This document shows, in pieces, positions 17,732-25,515 of a stretch of 64,000 nt of DNA (positions within the stretch are counted from its first letter, which is position 1; each line of letters begins with the position of its first letter). The stretch spans positions 1 to 64,000 of the forward strand of contig CAYVQP010000002.1 of NCBI GenBank assembly GCA_964452775.1, read 5' to 3'. The notes below the pieces were generated by a model. It was given only the letters and a program-made list of their open reading frames with translations. It was not told the origin of the DNA and made no database searches. The stretch is from JACKCB01 sp964452775 (GTDB lineage Bacteria; Chloroflexota; Anaerolineae; Promineifilales; Promineifilaceae). The translations under genes and the position numbers were made by a program.

Positions 17732-17760
17732 TTGACACCCATAACGCAGCGTGTTATATT
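17732..17760 (+). promoter_or_regulatory. Promoter of phasin-like gene
   Basis: TTGACA (17732-17737), 17-bp spacer, TATATT (17755-17760): the best sigma70 match in the window. The spacer is almost entirely occupied by the first 17-bp palindrome, and the second palindrome starts at the predicted transcription start. Confidence 0.85.
17741..17757 (+). promoter_or_regulatory. Operator copy 1 (ATAACGC palindrome)
   Basis: ATAACGCAGCGTGTTAT, an imperfect 17-bp dyad covering the -35/-10 spacer. Its centre (17749) is 26 bp from that of copy 2. The layout fits repression by a TetR- or MarR-like dimer. Confidence 0.75.
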
Positions 17761-17766
17761 TTCGCT

Positions 17767-17783
17767 ATAACGCACCGCGTTAT
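17767..17783 (+). promoter_or_regulatory. Operator copy 2 (ATAACGC palindrome)
   Basis: ATAACGCACCGCGTTAT, a nearly perfect 17-bp dyad starting at the predicted +1. It shares the ATAACGC...GTTAT arms with copy 1. No regulator gene lies next to it, so control is probably in trans. Confidence 0.75.
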
Positions 17784-17859
17784 TTCCTGTTCGACATGAG
17801 AGGCCGCAGGTTCATTGCCTCTATAGCCCTGTCGTTTCACTAAACGTTGGAGGATACAA

Positions 17860-18261
17860 ATGGCTGAAGTAGAAGTAGTCATCGAAGAGAGTGTTGACGG
17901 TCGCGAAGCGAATCCGTTCCTGCAAATTGCTCACCGGGTATTGTTGGCCGGCATCGGCGCGGTGGCGCTGGCCCAGGAGGAAATCGAGGAGTTCGTTGAC
18001 CGGCTGGTCGAACGCGGCGAGATCGCGGAGAAGGACGGTCGCAAGATCCTGTCCGACGTTCTTGAGCGCCGTCGTCGCCGGGTCGAGGAAACAGAAGATG
18101 AGATCGTTGCGGCTGCTGAAAGCGCCGGCAGCGAGATTGATTCCCGCATCGAGGGAATCCTGCACCGCATGAATGTGCCCACCAAGTCGGACATTGATTC
18201 GCTGAGCGACAAGATCGCTACCCTGACCGAGAAGGTTGACCAGCTGAAGCGTACGGCCTAA
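17860..18261 (+). CDS. Phasin-like / PHA granule-associated helical protein
   Basis: A 133-residue protein. A short hydrophobic amphipathic segment (FLQIAHRVLLAGIGAVALAQEEIEEFVDRLVERGEI, about residues 20-55) is followed by a long charged coiled coil and a C-terminal heptad-like helix (TKSDIDSLSDKIATLTEKVDQL). This is the arrangement of PhaF/PhaI-type phasins that coat polyhydroxyalkanoate granules, and of a broader family of small stress-linked helical proteins. The RBS is GGAGG ahead of the ATG. Strong promoter plus two operators suggest tight, high-level control. No PHA synthase is in the window. Confidence 0.65.
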   Translation: MAEVEVVIEESVDGREANPFLQIAHRVLLAGIGAVALAQEEIEEFVDRLVERGEIAEKDGRKILSDVLERRRRRVEETEDEIVAAAESAGSEIDSRIEGILHRMNVPTKSDIDSLSDKIATLTEKVDQLKRTA

Positions 18262-18299
18262 CGCCGGCCAGCCTATAACCAGAGCGGCAAGGGGCAACA

Positions 18300-19664
18300 T
18301 TGGCGCACCATCTGTTTCTTAGCCTGGGTACGAACCTGGGCGACCGCTTGCAGAATCTCCGCCGGGCGGTGAATGGCCTGGAGAGTGCAGGGCTGGTCGC
18401 CGTTGACCAGATTTCGCCGGTCTACGAAACTGAACCATGGGGCGTCGCCGATCAACCTCGCTTTCTGAATCTATGTCTCGCGGCGCACACCACGCTGGCT
18501 CCCGCCGAACTATTGGCGGAGACCAAATTGCTGGAACGGAAGCTGGGCCGGCTACCCGGTGAAAGGTGGGGGCCACGAATCATTGACATTGACATATTGA
18601 CCTATGACGAGAGCTCGCTGGAGAGCGAAGGCCTGCGCCTGCCGCATCCCGCTATCCCTGACAGAGCTTTCGTCTTGCTCCCACTGGCGGACATTGCCCC
18701 GACCTGGCGGCACCCGGTAAGCGGCCTGAGCGTGCAGGAGATGCTCAACGGGCACGAACTGTCCGGCTTGAAGCGCCTGCCGCTGCCGCTCTTCTGGGGC
18801 CGGCGCACTTATGTGATGGGCGTCCTGAACGTCACGCCGGACAGCTTCTCCGGCGACGGCCTGCTGCGCGGCGGCGACGAAGATCTCGTTCAGAGGGCGG
18901 TGCGCCAGGCGCAGGAGTTTGTCGCCGATGGGGCGGATATCATTGACATCGGCGGCGAGAGCACGCGTCCCGGCAGCCAGCCGATCATGGTTGAAGAAGA
19001 GTTGTCGCGGCTATTGCCGCTTGTCAGCGCCATCCGGCAGGCCGTGCGCGCGCCCATTTCGGTGGATACCTATCGCTCTGAAGTGGCCGCCGCGGCCCTT
19101 GAAGCCGGGGCCGACTGGGTCAACGATGTCTGGGGTCTACGCATGGACCCCGATATGGCTGCTCTGGCGGCAACGGCCGGCTGCCCGGTTGTGATCATGC
19201 ACAATCGCAGCCGGCCCAAGAACGTGGCCCAGCAGGAGCGCCTTGGGGGACATTATGTCGGGATTGAGTATGACGATCTGATTTCGGATGTGATGCGCGA
19301 GTTGCAGTCCAGCATTGATCATGGGCTGTCCCGGGGCATCAAGCCGGAACAGATTATCGTGGATCCCGGCATCGGCTTCGGCAAGTCAGTCGCCCAAAAC
19401 CTGCAACTAATCAACCAGCTGGGCGCTTTTCGCTCGCTGGGCTATCCGCTCCTGGTGGGAACCTCGCGTAAGTCCTTTATCGGCTATACGCTGGGCCTAC
19501 CGCCTGAGGAGCGCGCTGAAGGCACTGCCGCTACGGTGGCTATCGCCATTGATCGCGGAGCGGATATTGTGCGCGTACATGATGTCCGGCAAATGGCCCG
19601 GGTGGCGCGCATGACCGACAGCATCGTTCGCACAAGACGGGGCGTTGTAGAAGCAACTACATAA
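18300..19664 (+). CDS. folKP: FolK-FolP fusion (HPPK / dihydropteroate synthase)
   Basis: A 454-residue bifunctional folate enzyme. Residues 1-160 are HPPK: LFLSLGTNLGDR, then YETEPWG, then PRIIDIDIL with the two metal-binding Asp and LRLPHPAIPDRAFVLLPL. Residues 175-450 are DHPS: YVMGVLNVTPDSFSGDG, DIIDIGGESTRPGS, VVIMHNRSRP, DPGIGFGKS and GTSRKSFI. It pyrophosphorylates 6-hydroxymethyl-dihydropterin and couples it with p-aminobenzoate in the cytosol. Separate genes are commoner in bacteria; the fusion, in K-P order, allows channeling. The start is TTG 18300; FolB is not in the window. Confidence 0.93.
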   Translation: MAHHLFLSLGTNLGDRLQNLRRAVNGLESAGLVAVDQISPVYETEPWGVADQPRFLNLCLAAHTTLAPAELLAETKLLERKLGRLPGERWGPRIIDIDILTYDESSLESEGLRLPHPAIPDRAFVLLPLADIAPTWRHPVSGLSVQEMLNGHELSGLKRLPLPLFWGRRTYVMGVLNVTPDSFSGDGLLRGGDEDLVQRAVRQAQEFVADGADIIDIGGESTRPGSQPIMVEEELSRLLPLVSAIRQAVRAPISVDTYRSEVAAAALEAGADWVNDVWGLRMDPDMAALAATAGCPVVIMHNRSRPKNVAQQERLGGHYVGIEYDDLISDVMRELQSSIDHGLSRGIKPEQIIVDPGIGFGKSVAQNLQLINQLGAFRSLGYPLLVGTSRKSFIGYTLGLPPEERAEGTAATVAIAIDRGADIVRVHDVRQMARVARMTDSIVRTRRGVVEATT

Positions 19665-19731
19665 TTAAACAGGTGGGCTGTCATCGCGGAGGCCCACTGA
19701 GAATCGAGAACGCCGTGCAATAGGAGTCAGA

Positions 19732-20823
19732 ATGCTCGATTTTACATTAGATGACGAACAACAGATGTTGGCCGATACGGTCAGGCGTTTTTCGGCGGAC
19801 AGGTTGCGGAAAACTTTCCGCGACGCCGACGAAGCGGAACGCCTACCGGACGATATTTTGGAAGCCGGCTGGGGCATTGGGTTGCTGCCCACCAGCTTGC
19901 CGGAGATGTATGGGGGCTTTGGGGAGTATTCGGCGGTCACCGGCGCGATTGCTGTGGAGGAGTTCGCCTGGGGGGACCTGGCAGCCACGTTAGCGATCCT
20001 CGCGCCGAATCTGGTCGCGGTCCCACTGATGCTCTGTGGGACGGAGGAGCAGAGACAGGCCTATCTGCCGGGTTGCGCCGGCGAGCTAATTCCACAGATG
20101 ACCGCCGCGCTATCAGAGCCGCGCGTGCAATACGATCCCCGCGTGTTGGCAGCGACCGCGGTTCGAGATGGGGACTATTATCTGCTGAACGGCGAAAAGG
20201 GGATGGTTCCCCTGGCTGACACTGCGGAAACTTTCCTGGTCTATGCCAACGAAGGGGGCGCGACGCAGGCCTTCATCGTGCCGGCTGACACGCCGGGGCT
20301 AATGGTGGGTGAACGCGAGAAATTGATGGGTGTGCGCGCTCTACCTACCTACCGTTTAAGCCTGGTTGATTGCCGGGTTCCGGCCGGCAACCGCCTGGGC
20401 GGCGAGGCCGGGATCGATTTCGACTTGATTCTGAACCATAGCCGGGTTGCCCAGGGAGCCGCCGCGGTGGGCCTGGCAAAAGCCGGCCTTGAGTATGCCC
20501 GCGACTATGCCAGGAGTCGCGAGCAATTCGGTGAGCCGATTGCACACCGGCAGGCGATCGCTTTTATGCTGGCGGATATGGCTATTGACGTAGACGCGAC
20601 GCGCCTGATGGTGTGGGAGGCGGCCTGGTTACTTGACCGGGGCCAGAATGCGACCCGCGAAGCAGCGGTACTAAAATATCATGTGGATGAGATGGTGCTT
20701 TCCGTCGCTGACCGCGCCGTGCAGACCCTTGGCGGCTACGGCTACATTCGCGAGTACCCTGTGGAGCTGTGGCTGCGCAACGCGCGAGGCTTTGCCTCCT
20801 TTGACGGTCTGGCGATTATTTAG
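19732..20823 (+). CDS. Acyl-CoA dehydrogenase homologue with altered catalytic base
   Basis: A 363-residue acyl-CoA-dehydrogenase-fold flavoprotein. The N-terminal helices, middle beta domain and C-terminal helical bundle (FGEPIAHRQAIAFMLADMAIDVDATRL, QTLGGYGYIREYPVELWLRNAR) are normal. The catalytic Glu normally sits in a YEGT motif; here the aligned stretch reads FDGL and the protein ends five residues later. It may have low activity or act as partner subunit. It opens a run of five fatty-acid genes; the 67-nt leader holds a GTGGGC/GCCCAC stem. Confidence 0.85.
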   Translation: MLDFTLDDEQQMLADTVRRFSADRLRKTFRDADEAERLPDDILEAGWGIGLLPTSLPEMYGGFGEYSAVTGAIAVEEFAWGDLAATLAILAPNLVAVPLMLCGTEEQRQAYLPGCAGELIPQMTAALSEPRVQYDPRVLAATAVRDGDYYLLNGEKGMVPLADTAETFLVYANEGGATQAFIVPADTPGLMVGEREKLMGVRALPTYRLSLVDCRVPAGNRLGGEAGIDFDLILNHSRVAQGAAAVGLAKAGLEYARDYARSREQFGEPIAHRQAIAFMLADMAIDVDATRLMVWEAAWLLDRGQNATREAAVLKYHVDEMVLSVADRAVQTLGGYGYIREYPVELWLRNARGFASFDGLAII

Positions 20824-20832
20824 GCGAGTGAA

Positions 20833-20890
20833 AGATTCCCGGCAACGGCCGGCTCGACAGGAATGTAGGGAAGGAAGCTTCCGGGAATCT
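20833..20890 (+). repeat. 10-bp inverted repeat in leader of second acyl-CoA dehydrogenase
   Basis: AGATTCCCGG (20833-20842) and CCGGGAATCT (20881-20890) are perfect inverted copies 38 nt apart, the second ending directly before the GGGAGGAAAG ribosome site of the gene at 20903. They can form a long hairpin beside the RBS. A related pair lies before the thiolase gene. Confidence 0.65.
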
Positions 20891-20902
20891 GGGAGGAAAG
20901 AG

Positions 20903-22162
20903 ATGATCAACTTTGAGATACCGAAGAAAATCACCGATGAACTCATGCTGGCTGATATGGTTGCCCAACAGGTGATGCGACCCAAGTCACGTTACTACGA
21001 TGAGCACGAGCATGAGCTGCCTCAAGAGTACGTAAGCATCATGTGGCCGGTATTGAAGGAGCAGAACAAGCGCAGTATGGCCCGGCTGAGGGAAAACGGC
21101 TCAAACGGCGCACAGGCCGCGAAGAGCGGACCCAGCACCTCGCTGCTCCGGCTGATTCTGCTGATTGAAACCCTCAGTTGGGGCGACGCCGGGCAGTACT
21201 TGAGCACTCCGGACCCGGCATTGGGCGGCGCAGCCGTAGAAGCGGTGGGCACGAAAGAGCAGAAATTGCGCTTCCTATCCAAGTTTGCGGATGGCGATCC
21301 CAAATGGGGCGCGATGGCCATGACTGAGCCGGGAGCGGGCTCCGATACCAGCGCCATCCGCACGACTGCTACTTTGGACCGCGACGCCGGCGAATGGATT
21401 CTGAACGGTGAGAAGATCTTTTGCACCAATGGCAGCCTGGCCTTACAGCAGTCAGACGGCTTTGTGGTCGTCTGGGCGACGGTGGATTCTTCCGCCGGAC
21501 GGGCCGGCATGAAGCCGTTTGTGGTAGAGGCCGGCACGCCGGGCGTCAGCATCGCCAAGCGAGAACATAAGCTGGGCATCCGGGCCAGCGATACGGCTGC
21601 CATTGTTTTCAATAACGCGCGCATACCGTATGACAACATTCTGGGAAGCCCGGATGTACAGCAAAGGGATGGCTCCACCAAAGGTTTTAAGGGGGCAATG
21701 AAGACCTTTGATGCCAGCCGGCCGGCCGTGGCAGCCAGCGCGATGGGCATCGCCCGCGCCGCGATGGAGTTCACCCGCGAGCGGTTGGCCAGGGAAGGAG
21801 TGGTCGTTGACTACACCAAGCCCAAGCACCAGCTGACCGCGGTTGAACGGGATCTGATCGAGATGGAAGCCCGCCACAAAGCCGCCTGGCTGCTGACCCT
21901 GCGGGCGGTAGCAATGATTTCTCATGGACACGGCAACCGGCTGGAGGCGAGTATGTGCAAGGCGCGCGCCGGCGAAGCGGTGACCTGGATCACCCAAAAG
22001 GCGGTGGCTCTGCTTGGCCCACTTGGCTACAGTCGTGAGTTGCTGGTTGAGAAGTGGATGCGCGATGCCAAGATCAATGACATTTACGAAGGCACGAAGC
22101 AGATCAACACCCTGATCGTCGCCCGCAGCATCCTGGGCTACACGCGCCGGGAGCTGAAGTAA
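20903..22162 (+). CDS. Acyl-CoA dehydrogenase
   Basis: A 419-residue acyl-CoA dehydrogenase with all usual parts: the substrate/FAD loop AMTEPGAGSDTSAIRTTA, GEWILNGEKIFCTNG, and the C-terminal ALLGPLGYSRELLVEKWMRDAKINDIYEGTKQ holding the catalytic Glu. It introduces the trans-2 double bond in acyl-CoA and passes electrons to ETF. The frame is open from 20681 but ATG 20903 follows a strong GGGAGG, so upstream codons are not translated. It is 3 nt before the SDR gene. Confidence 0.93.
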   Translation: MINFEIPKKITDELMLADMVAQQVMRPKSRYYDEHEHELPQEYVSIMWPVLKEQNKRSMARLRENGSNGAQAAKSGPSTSLLRLILLIETLSWGDAGQYLSTPDPALGGAAVEAVGTKEQKLRFLSKFADGDPKWGAMAMTEPGAGSDTSAIRTTATLDRDAGEWILNGEKIFCTNGSLALQQSDGFVVVWATVDSSAGRAGMKPFVVEAGTPGVSIAKREHKLGIRASDTAAIVFNNARIPYDNILGSPDVQQRDGSTKGFKGAMKTFDASRPAVAASAMGIARAAMEFTRERLAREGVVVDYTKPKHQLTAVERDLIEMEARHKAAWLLTLRAVAMISHGHGNRLEASMCKARAGEAVTWITQKAVALLGPLGYSRELLVEKWMRDAKINDIYEGTKQINTLIVARSILGYTRRELK

Positions 22163-22165
22163 AGG

Positions 22166-22933
22166 ATGGCGCCCTTCGACCTCACTGGTAAGGTAGCGAT
22201 CATCACCGGCGCGTCACGCGGCATTGGAGCTGCCATCGCGCGATCCTATGTCTCGGCCGGCGCAAGAGTGGTGGTCAGCAGCCGCAAGGCAGAGAACATC
22301 GAGCCGCTGGCGGCTGAACTCAACGCGCAATACCCCGGCTCCTCCCTGGCGGTCGCAGCTCATGGGGGCCGGCGCGAAGAGACAGAACGCCTGGTTGAGC
22401 AGGCGGTGGAGCGATTTGGTCGCGTAGATATAGCCGTGAACAACGCTGCCACCAATCCACAATTTGGCCCGCTGCTGAACTCCGAACCCTGGCAATGGGA
22501 TAAGATCATGGAGCTAAACGTAAAGGGCTACTTCTGGCTGTGCCAGCTGGCCGCCCGGCAGATGATTCGCCAGGGCGAGGGCGGCAAGATCATCAACATG
22601 GCCTCGATTACCGGCCTGATGCCGGGGCCGATGATGGGCATCTACAGCGTCAGCAAGGCGGCGGTGATCATGATGACCAAGGTCCTGGCCGCCGAACTGG
22701 GCGCTGAAAACATTCAGGTAAACGCCATCGCGCCCGGCTTCGTGAAGACCCGTTTCAGCGCCGCGATGTGGCAGAATCCGATCGTCGAAAAGAGCATTCT
22801 GGAACACACACCGGCCGGCAGAATGGCGGAGCCGGAGGAGATCGCCGGCATCGCCCAGTTTCTCGCTTCCCCGGCTTCGGGCTTTATCACCGGGGCGATC
22901 TTTACGGTGGATGGCGGCTACAGCTTGCTATAA
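22166..22933 (+). CDS. Short-chain dehydrogenase/reductase (FabG-like)
   Basis: A 255-residue classical SDR. VAIITGASRGIGAAIARS is the TGxxxGxG cofactor motif, NNAAT the structural motif, INMASITG carries the Ser and YSVSKAA the YxxxK pair; the C-terminus VDGGYSLL is typical. The Arg pattern after beta 2 (SSRKAENI) favours NADP(H) as in 3-oxoacyl reductases. Next to acyl-CoA dehydrogenases it may act on 3-hydroxyacyl-CoA or a branched/modified acyl substrate. Confidence 0.9.
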   Translation: MAPFDLTGKVAIITGASRGIGAAIARSYVSAGARVVVSSRKAENIEPLAAELNAQYPGSSLAVAAHGGRREETERLVEQAVERFGRVDIAVNNAATNPQFGPLLNSEPWQWDKIMELNVKGYFWLCQLAARQMIRQGEGGKIINMASITGLMPGPMMGIYSVSKAAVIMMTKVLAAELGAENIQVNAIAPGFVKTRFSAAMWQNPIVEKSILEHTPAGRMAEPEEIAGIAQFLASPASGFITGAIFTVDGGYSLL

Positions 22934-22986
22934 TTCTTGACGGCTTGCATGGCGAAGTGACCGGGTTTTTGAGCCGGTATCGCAAT

Positions 22987-23008
22987 GCAATTTCGACCTA
23001 CAGGAGAG
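22987..23008 (+). promoter_or_regulatory. Shared leader element with RBS, copy 2
   Basis: AATTTCGACCTACAGGAG stands just before the fadN ATG (AGGAG six bases upstream). See copies at 6-27 and 41607-41628. Confidence 0.5.
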
Positions 23009-23012
23009 CACC

Positions 23013-25385
23013 ATGACGTTTCGTATTGATAAGGTGGGCGTGATTGGGGCGGGCACGATGGGCGGCGGAATTGCCGCTCACCTGGCCAACATCGGCATCC
23101 CGGTCGTGCTGCTGGATATTGTCACCCCGGGGCTGGATGCTCGCGAGGCTTCCCAGCCGGCAGCCCGTAATCGCCTGGTCAACGACTTATACACGCGGAT
23201 GGCGAAGGCCCGTCCGGCCAACCTGGCGCGAGCCGATAGGGCAGAGCTGATTAAGGTTGGGAATATGGAAGACGACTTTGACGAGCTGGCCGGCTGCGAC
23301 TGGATCATCGAGGTGATCATCGAGCAACTGGCCCCCAAGCAGGCGCTGATGGCGCGCCTGGAGGCGGTCCGGCGGCCCGGCGCGATCATCAGCAGCAATA
23401 CCTCGGGCATTCCCATCCATCAGATCGCGGCCAACTGCTCTGATGACTTCAAGACCCACTTTCTAGGGACACACTTCTTTAATCCGCCGCGCTATTTGAA
23501 GCTGCTGGAAGTGATTCCGACGCCGGATACCGCGCCGGAAGTGCTTGAGTTCATGGTCGCCTTTGGGCGCGAGGTTCTGGGAAAGGGGGTGGTCGTTTGC
23601 AAGGACACGCCGAACTTCATCGCCAATCGCTTCATCTCGGTGACCGGCTCGTACGCTATTGAGTACGCTTTGGAGCACGCTTACACCGTGTCGGAGGTTG
23701 ACGCCATTACCGGCCCGCTGATCGGCCGGCCCAAGACGGCGACATTCCGGCTCAATGACCTCGTCGGCCTGGATGTGATGGCGCACGTCAACCGCAATCT
23801 ATACCCCGCCGTCCCCGATGATAAGTACCGGGAGATTCTCCGCGGCCCGCGCACTGCGAAGCTGGTTGAAACGATGTTGGCGAATCGCTGGCTGGGCAAT
23901 AAGAGCGACCAGGGCTTTTACAAGAAAGTAATGGTCAATGGGAACCGCGATTTCTGGACGCTGAACCCCCAGACGATGGAGTACGAAGCGCCGGAGCGGG
24001 TGCGCTTTGATTCGGTGGGCGCGGTGCGCAAGCAAGAGAATCTGGGCCGGCGGCTGGGAGCGTTATTGGCATTTGACGACCGCGCAGCGGAGTACGTGCG
24101 CGATACGCTTTATTTCACGCTGGCCTATGCGGCCTACGTGACGCCGGAGATTGCCTATAGCATTGTTGATGTGGACAACGCCAATAAGTGGGGCTTTGCT
24201 CACGAGGCCGGCCCGTTCGAAATCTGGGATATGCTGGGCGTACCTGAGACGGTTGCCGCAATGAAGGCTGCCGGCTTTGAAGTCGCCGGCTGGGTGGAGG
24301 AGATGCTCGACCAGGGCCATACCAGCTTTTACCGCAACGGCAGCTACTATGACTTCACGAGCGGCGGCTACAAGCTCATCGAGCGCGATATACATGTCAT
24401 TTTGCCGAAGGAGCTGCCGGAAGTCGCCCGCAACGAAAGCGCCTGCCTGCGCGACATGGGAGATGGCGTATTGCTCCTGGAGTTCCACTCCAAGATGAAC
24501 GCCATTGACCCGGACATCATCGCCCTGGGAAATCAGGCGCTCGAGTTGCTGGATTCCCGCTACGACGCGCTGGTCGTCGGCAACGGTGGACAGGACTTCT
24601 GCATCGGCGCTAATCTGGCTTTGATGGGCATCTACGCGGCGCAGGGCATGTGGGCGCAAGTGGAGGAGATGATCAAATCCGGCCAGATGCTCTTCTATCG
24701 CCTGCGCCACGCGCCCAAGCCGGTGGTCACCGCGCCGCACCAGCGGGTGTTGGGCGGCGGGGTAGAGATCACCATGGCCGGCTGGGAGTCGGTCGCTGAT
24801 CACGAGACCTACCTGGGCCTGGTCGAGGTCGGCGTTGGTCTGATCCCGGCCTGGGGCGGCTGCAAGGAGACTCTGCGCCGCAAGGTGAATCCGGCCATGC
24901 GGGTCAAGAATGCCGATGTACTGCCGGTGATGGAGGAGGTCTTTACGCAAATTGCCACCGCTAAAGTAGCGACCAGCGCCTGGGAAGCCAAGGAACTGGG
25001 CTACCTGAGGGAGACGGATACCATCGTGTTCAACAGCGAACACCGGCTGGCCCGCGCCAAGCAACGCGCCCTGCAACTGGCGGCGGCCGGCGCGCGACCG
25101 CCGGAGGTGGAGAAGATCTATGCCGCCGGTCGAGACAGCTACTACGCGCTCTTGCTTGGCCTGCAGACATTTGTCTGGGGCAATTATGCCACCGAGCACG
25201 ACGCTAAGATTGGCCGGAAACTGGCTTACGTCCTCTGCGGCGGCGACTTGAGCGAGCCGGCCTGGGTAGACCCCTGGTATATATTGGACCTGGAGCGCGA
25301 GGCAATTCTATCGTTGACCGGCGAACCGGCCACGCAGGCTCGCGTGCTGCACATGCTGGAGACAGGGAAGCCGCTGCGCAACTGA
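23013..25385 (+). CDS. fadN: 3-hydroxyacyl-CoA dehydrogenase / enoyl-CoA hydratase, FadN type
   Basis: A 790-residue bifunctional beta-oxidation enzyme, the length of Bacillus FadN. The NAD-binding HADH domain comes first (VGVIGAGTMGGGIAAHLA; ISSNTSGIPI; THFLGTHFFNPPRYLKLLEVIP with the catalytic His), two HADH C-terminal domains follow (about 190-430), and the hydratase/isomerase domain is C-terminal (about 470-720) with GGGVEITMAG and LVEVGVGLIPAWGG giving the two hydratase Glu residues. This order is reversed relative to E. coli FadB. Neighbour of fadA, as in fadNAE operons. Confidence 0.93.
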   Translation: MTFRIDKVGVIGAGTMGGGIAAHLANIGIPVVLLDIVTPGLDAREASQPAARNRLVNDLYTRMAKARPANLARADRAELIKVGNMEDDFDELAGCDWIIEVIIEQLAPKQALMARLEAVRRPGAIISSNTSGIPIHQIAANCSDDFKTHFLGTHFFNPPRYLKLLEVIPTPDTAPEVLEFMVAFGREVLGKGVVVCKDTPNFIANRFISVTGSYAIEYALEHAYTVSEVDAITGPLIGRPKTATFRLNDLVGLDVMAHVNRNLYPAVPDDKYREILRGPRTAKLVETMLANRWLGNKSDQGFYKKVMVNGNRDFWTLNPQTMEYEAPERVRFDSVGAVRKQENLGRRLGALLAFDDRAAEYVRDTLYFTLAYAAYVTPEIAYSIVDVDNANKWGFAHEAGPFEIWDMLGVPETVAAMKAAGFEVAGWVEEMLDQGHTSFYRNGSYYDFTSGGYKLIERDIHVILPKELPEVARNESACLRDMGDGVLLLEFHSKMNAIDPDIIALGNQALELLDSRYDALVVGNGGQDFCIGANLALMGIYAAQGMWAQVEEMIKSGQMLFYRLRHAPKPVVTAPHQRVLGGGVEITMAGWESVADHETYLGLVEVGVGLIPAWGGCKETLRRKVNPAMRVKNADVLPVMEEVFTQIATAKVATSAWEAKELGYLRETDTIVFNSEHRLARAKQRALQLAAAGARPPEVEKIYAAGRDSYYALLLGLQTFVWGNYATEHDAKIGRKLAYVLCGGDLSEPAWVDPWYILDLEREAILSLTGEPATQARVLHMLETGKPLRN

Positions 25386-25404
25386 GCGAGCTCCCATAAG
25401 GTCT

Positions 25405-25491
25405 GCGTTCAGTTTCCCGGAGCATGGTCGCTACCACCTGAACGCTCCGGTTCGGACGACATCTGGACAACGCCCGAGGTTACGGGAAACT
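25405..25491 (+). promoter_or_regulatory. Overlapping alternative hairpins in thiolase leader
   Basis: Three pairings compete in the 130-nt fadN-fadA interval: GCGTTCAG (25405-25412) with CTGAACGC (25438-25445); CCGGAGC (25417-25423) with GCTCCGG (25444-25450); AGTTTCCCG (25411-25419) with CGGGAAACT (25483-25491). They share bases, so they cannot all form at once. Whether they regulate fadA is unknown. Confidence 0.5.
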
Positions 25492-25515
25492 ATCCGAAGG
25501 AAAGGATGATCGAAG

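Noticed and set aside
24063..25199. Long antisense frame (378 residues) over fadN
   Set aside because: GC-rich coding DNA gives long antisense frames; the sense frame has clear enzyme motifs, the antisense none. The same applies to antisense frames at 653-1201, 21022-21774 and 52850-53671.
25425..25436. TGGTCGCTACCA as a second FadR site in the thiolase leader
   Set aside because: Half-sites have an even spacing and lack the TGGTCnGACCA core; better read as part of an RNA hairpin.
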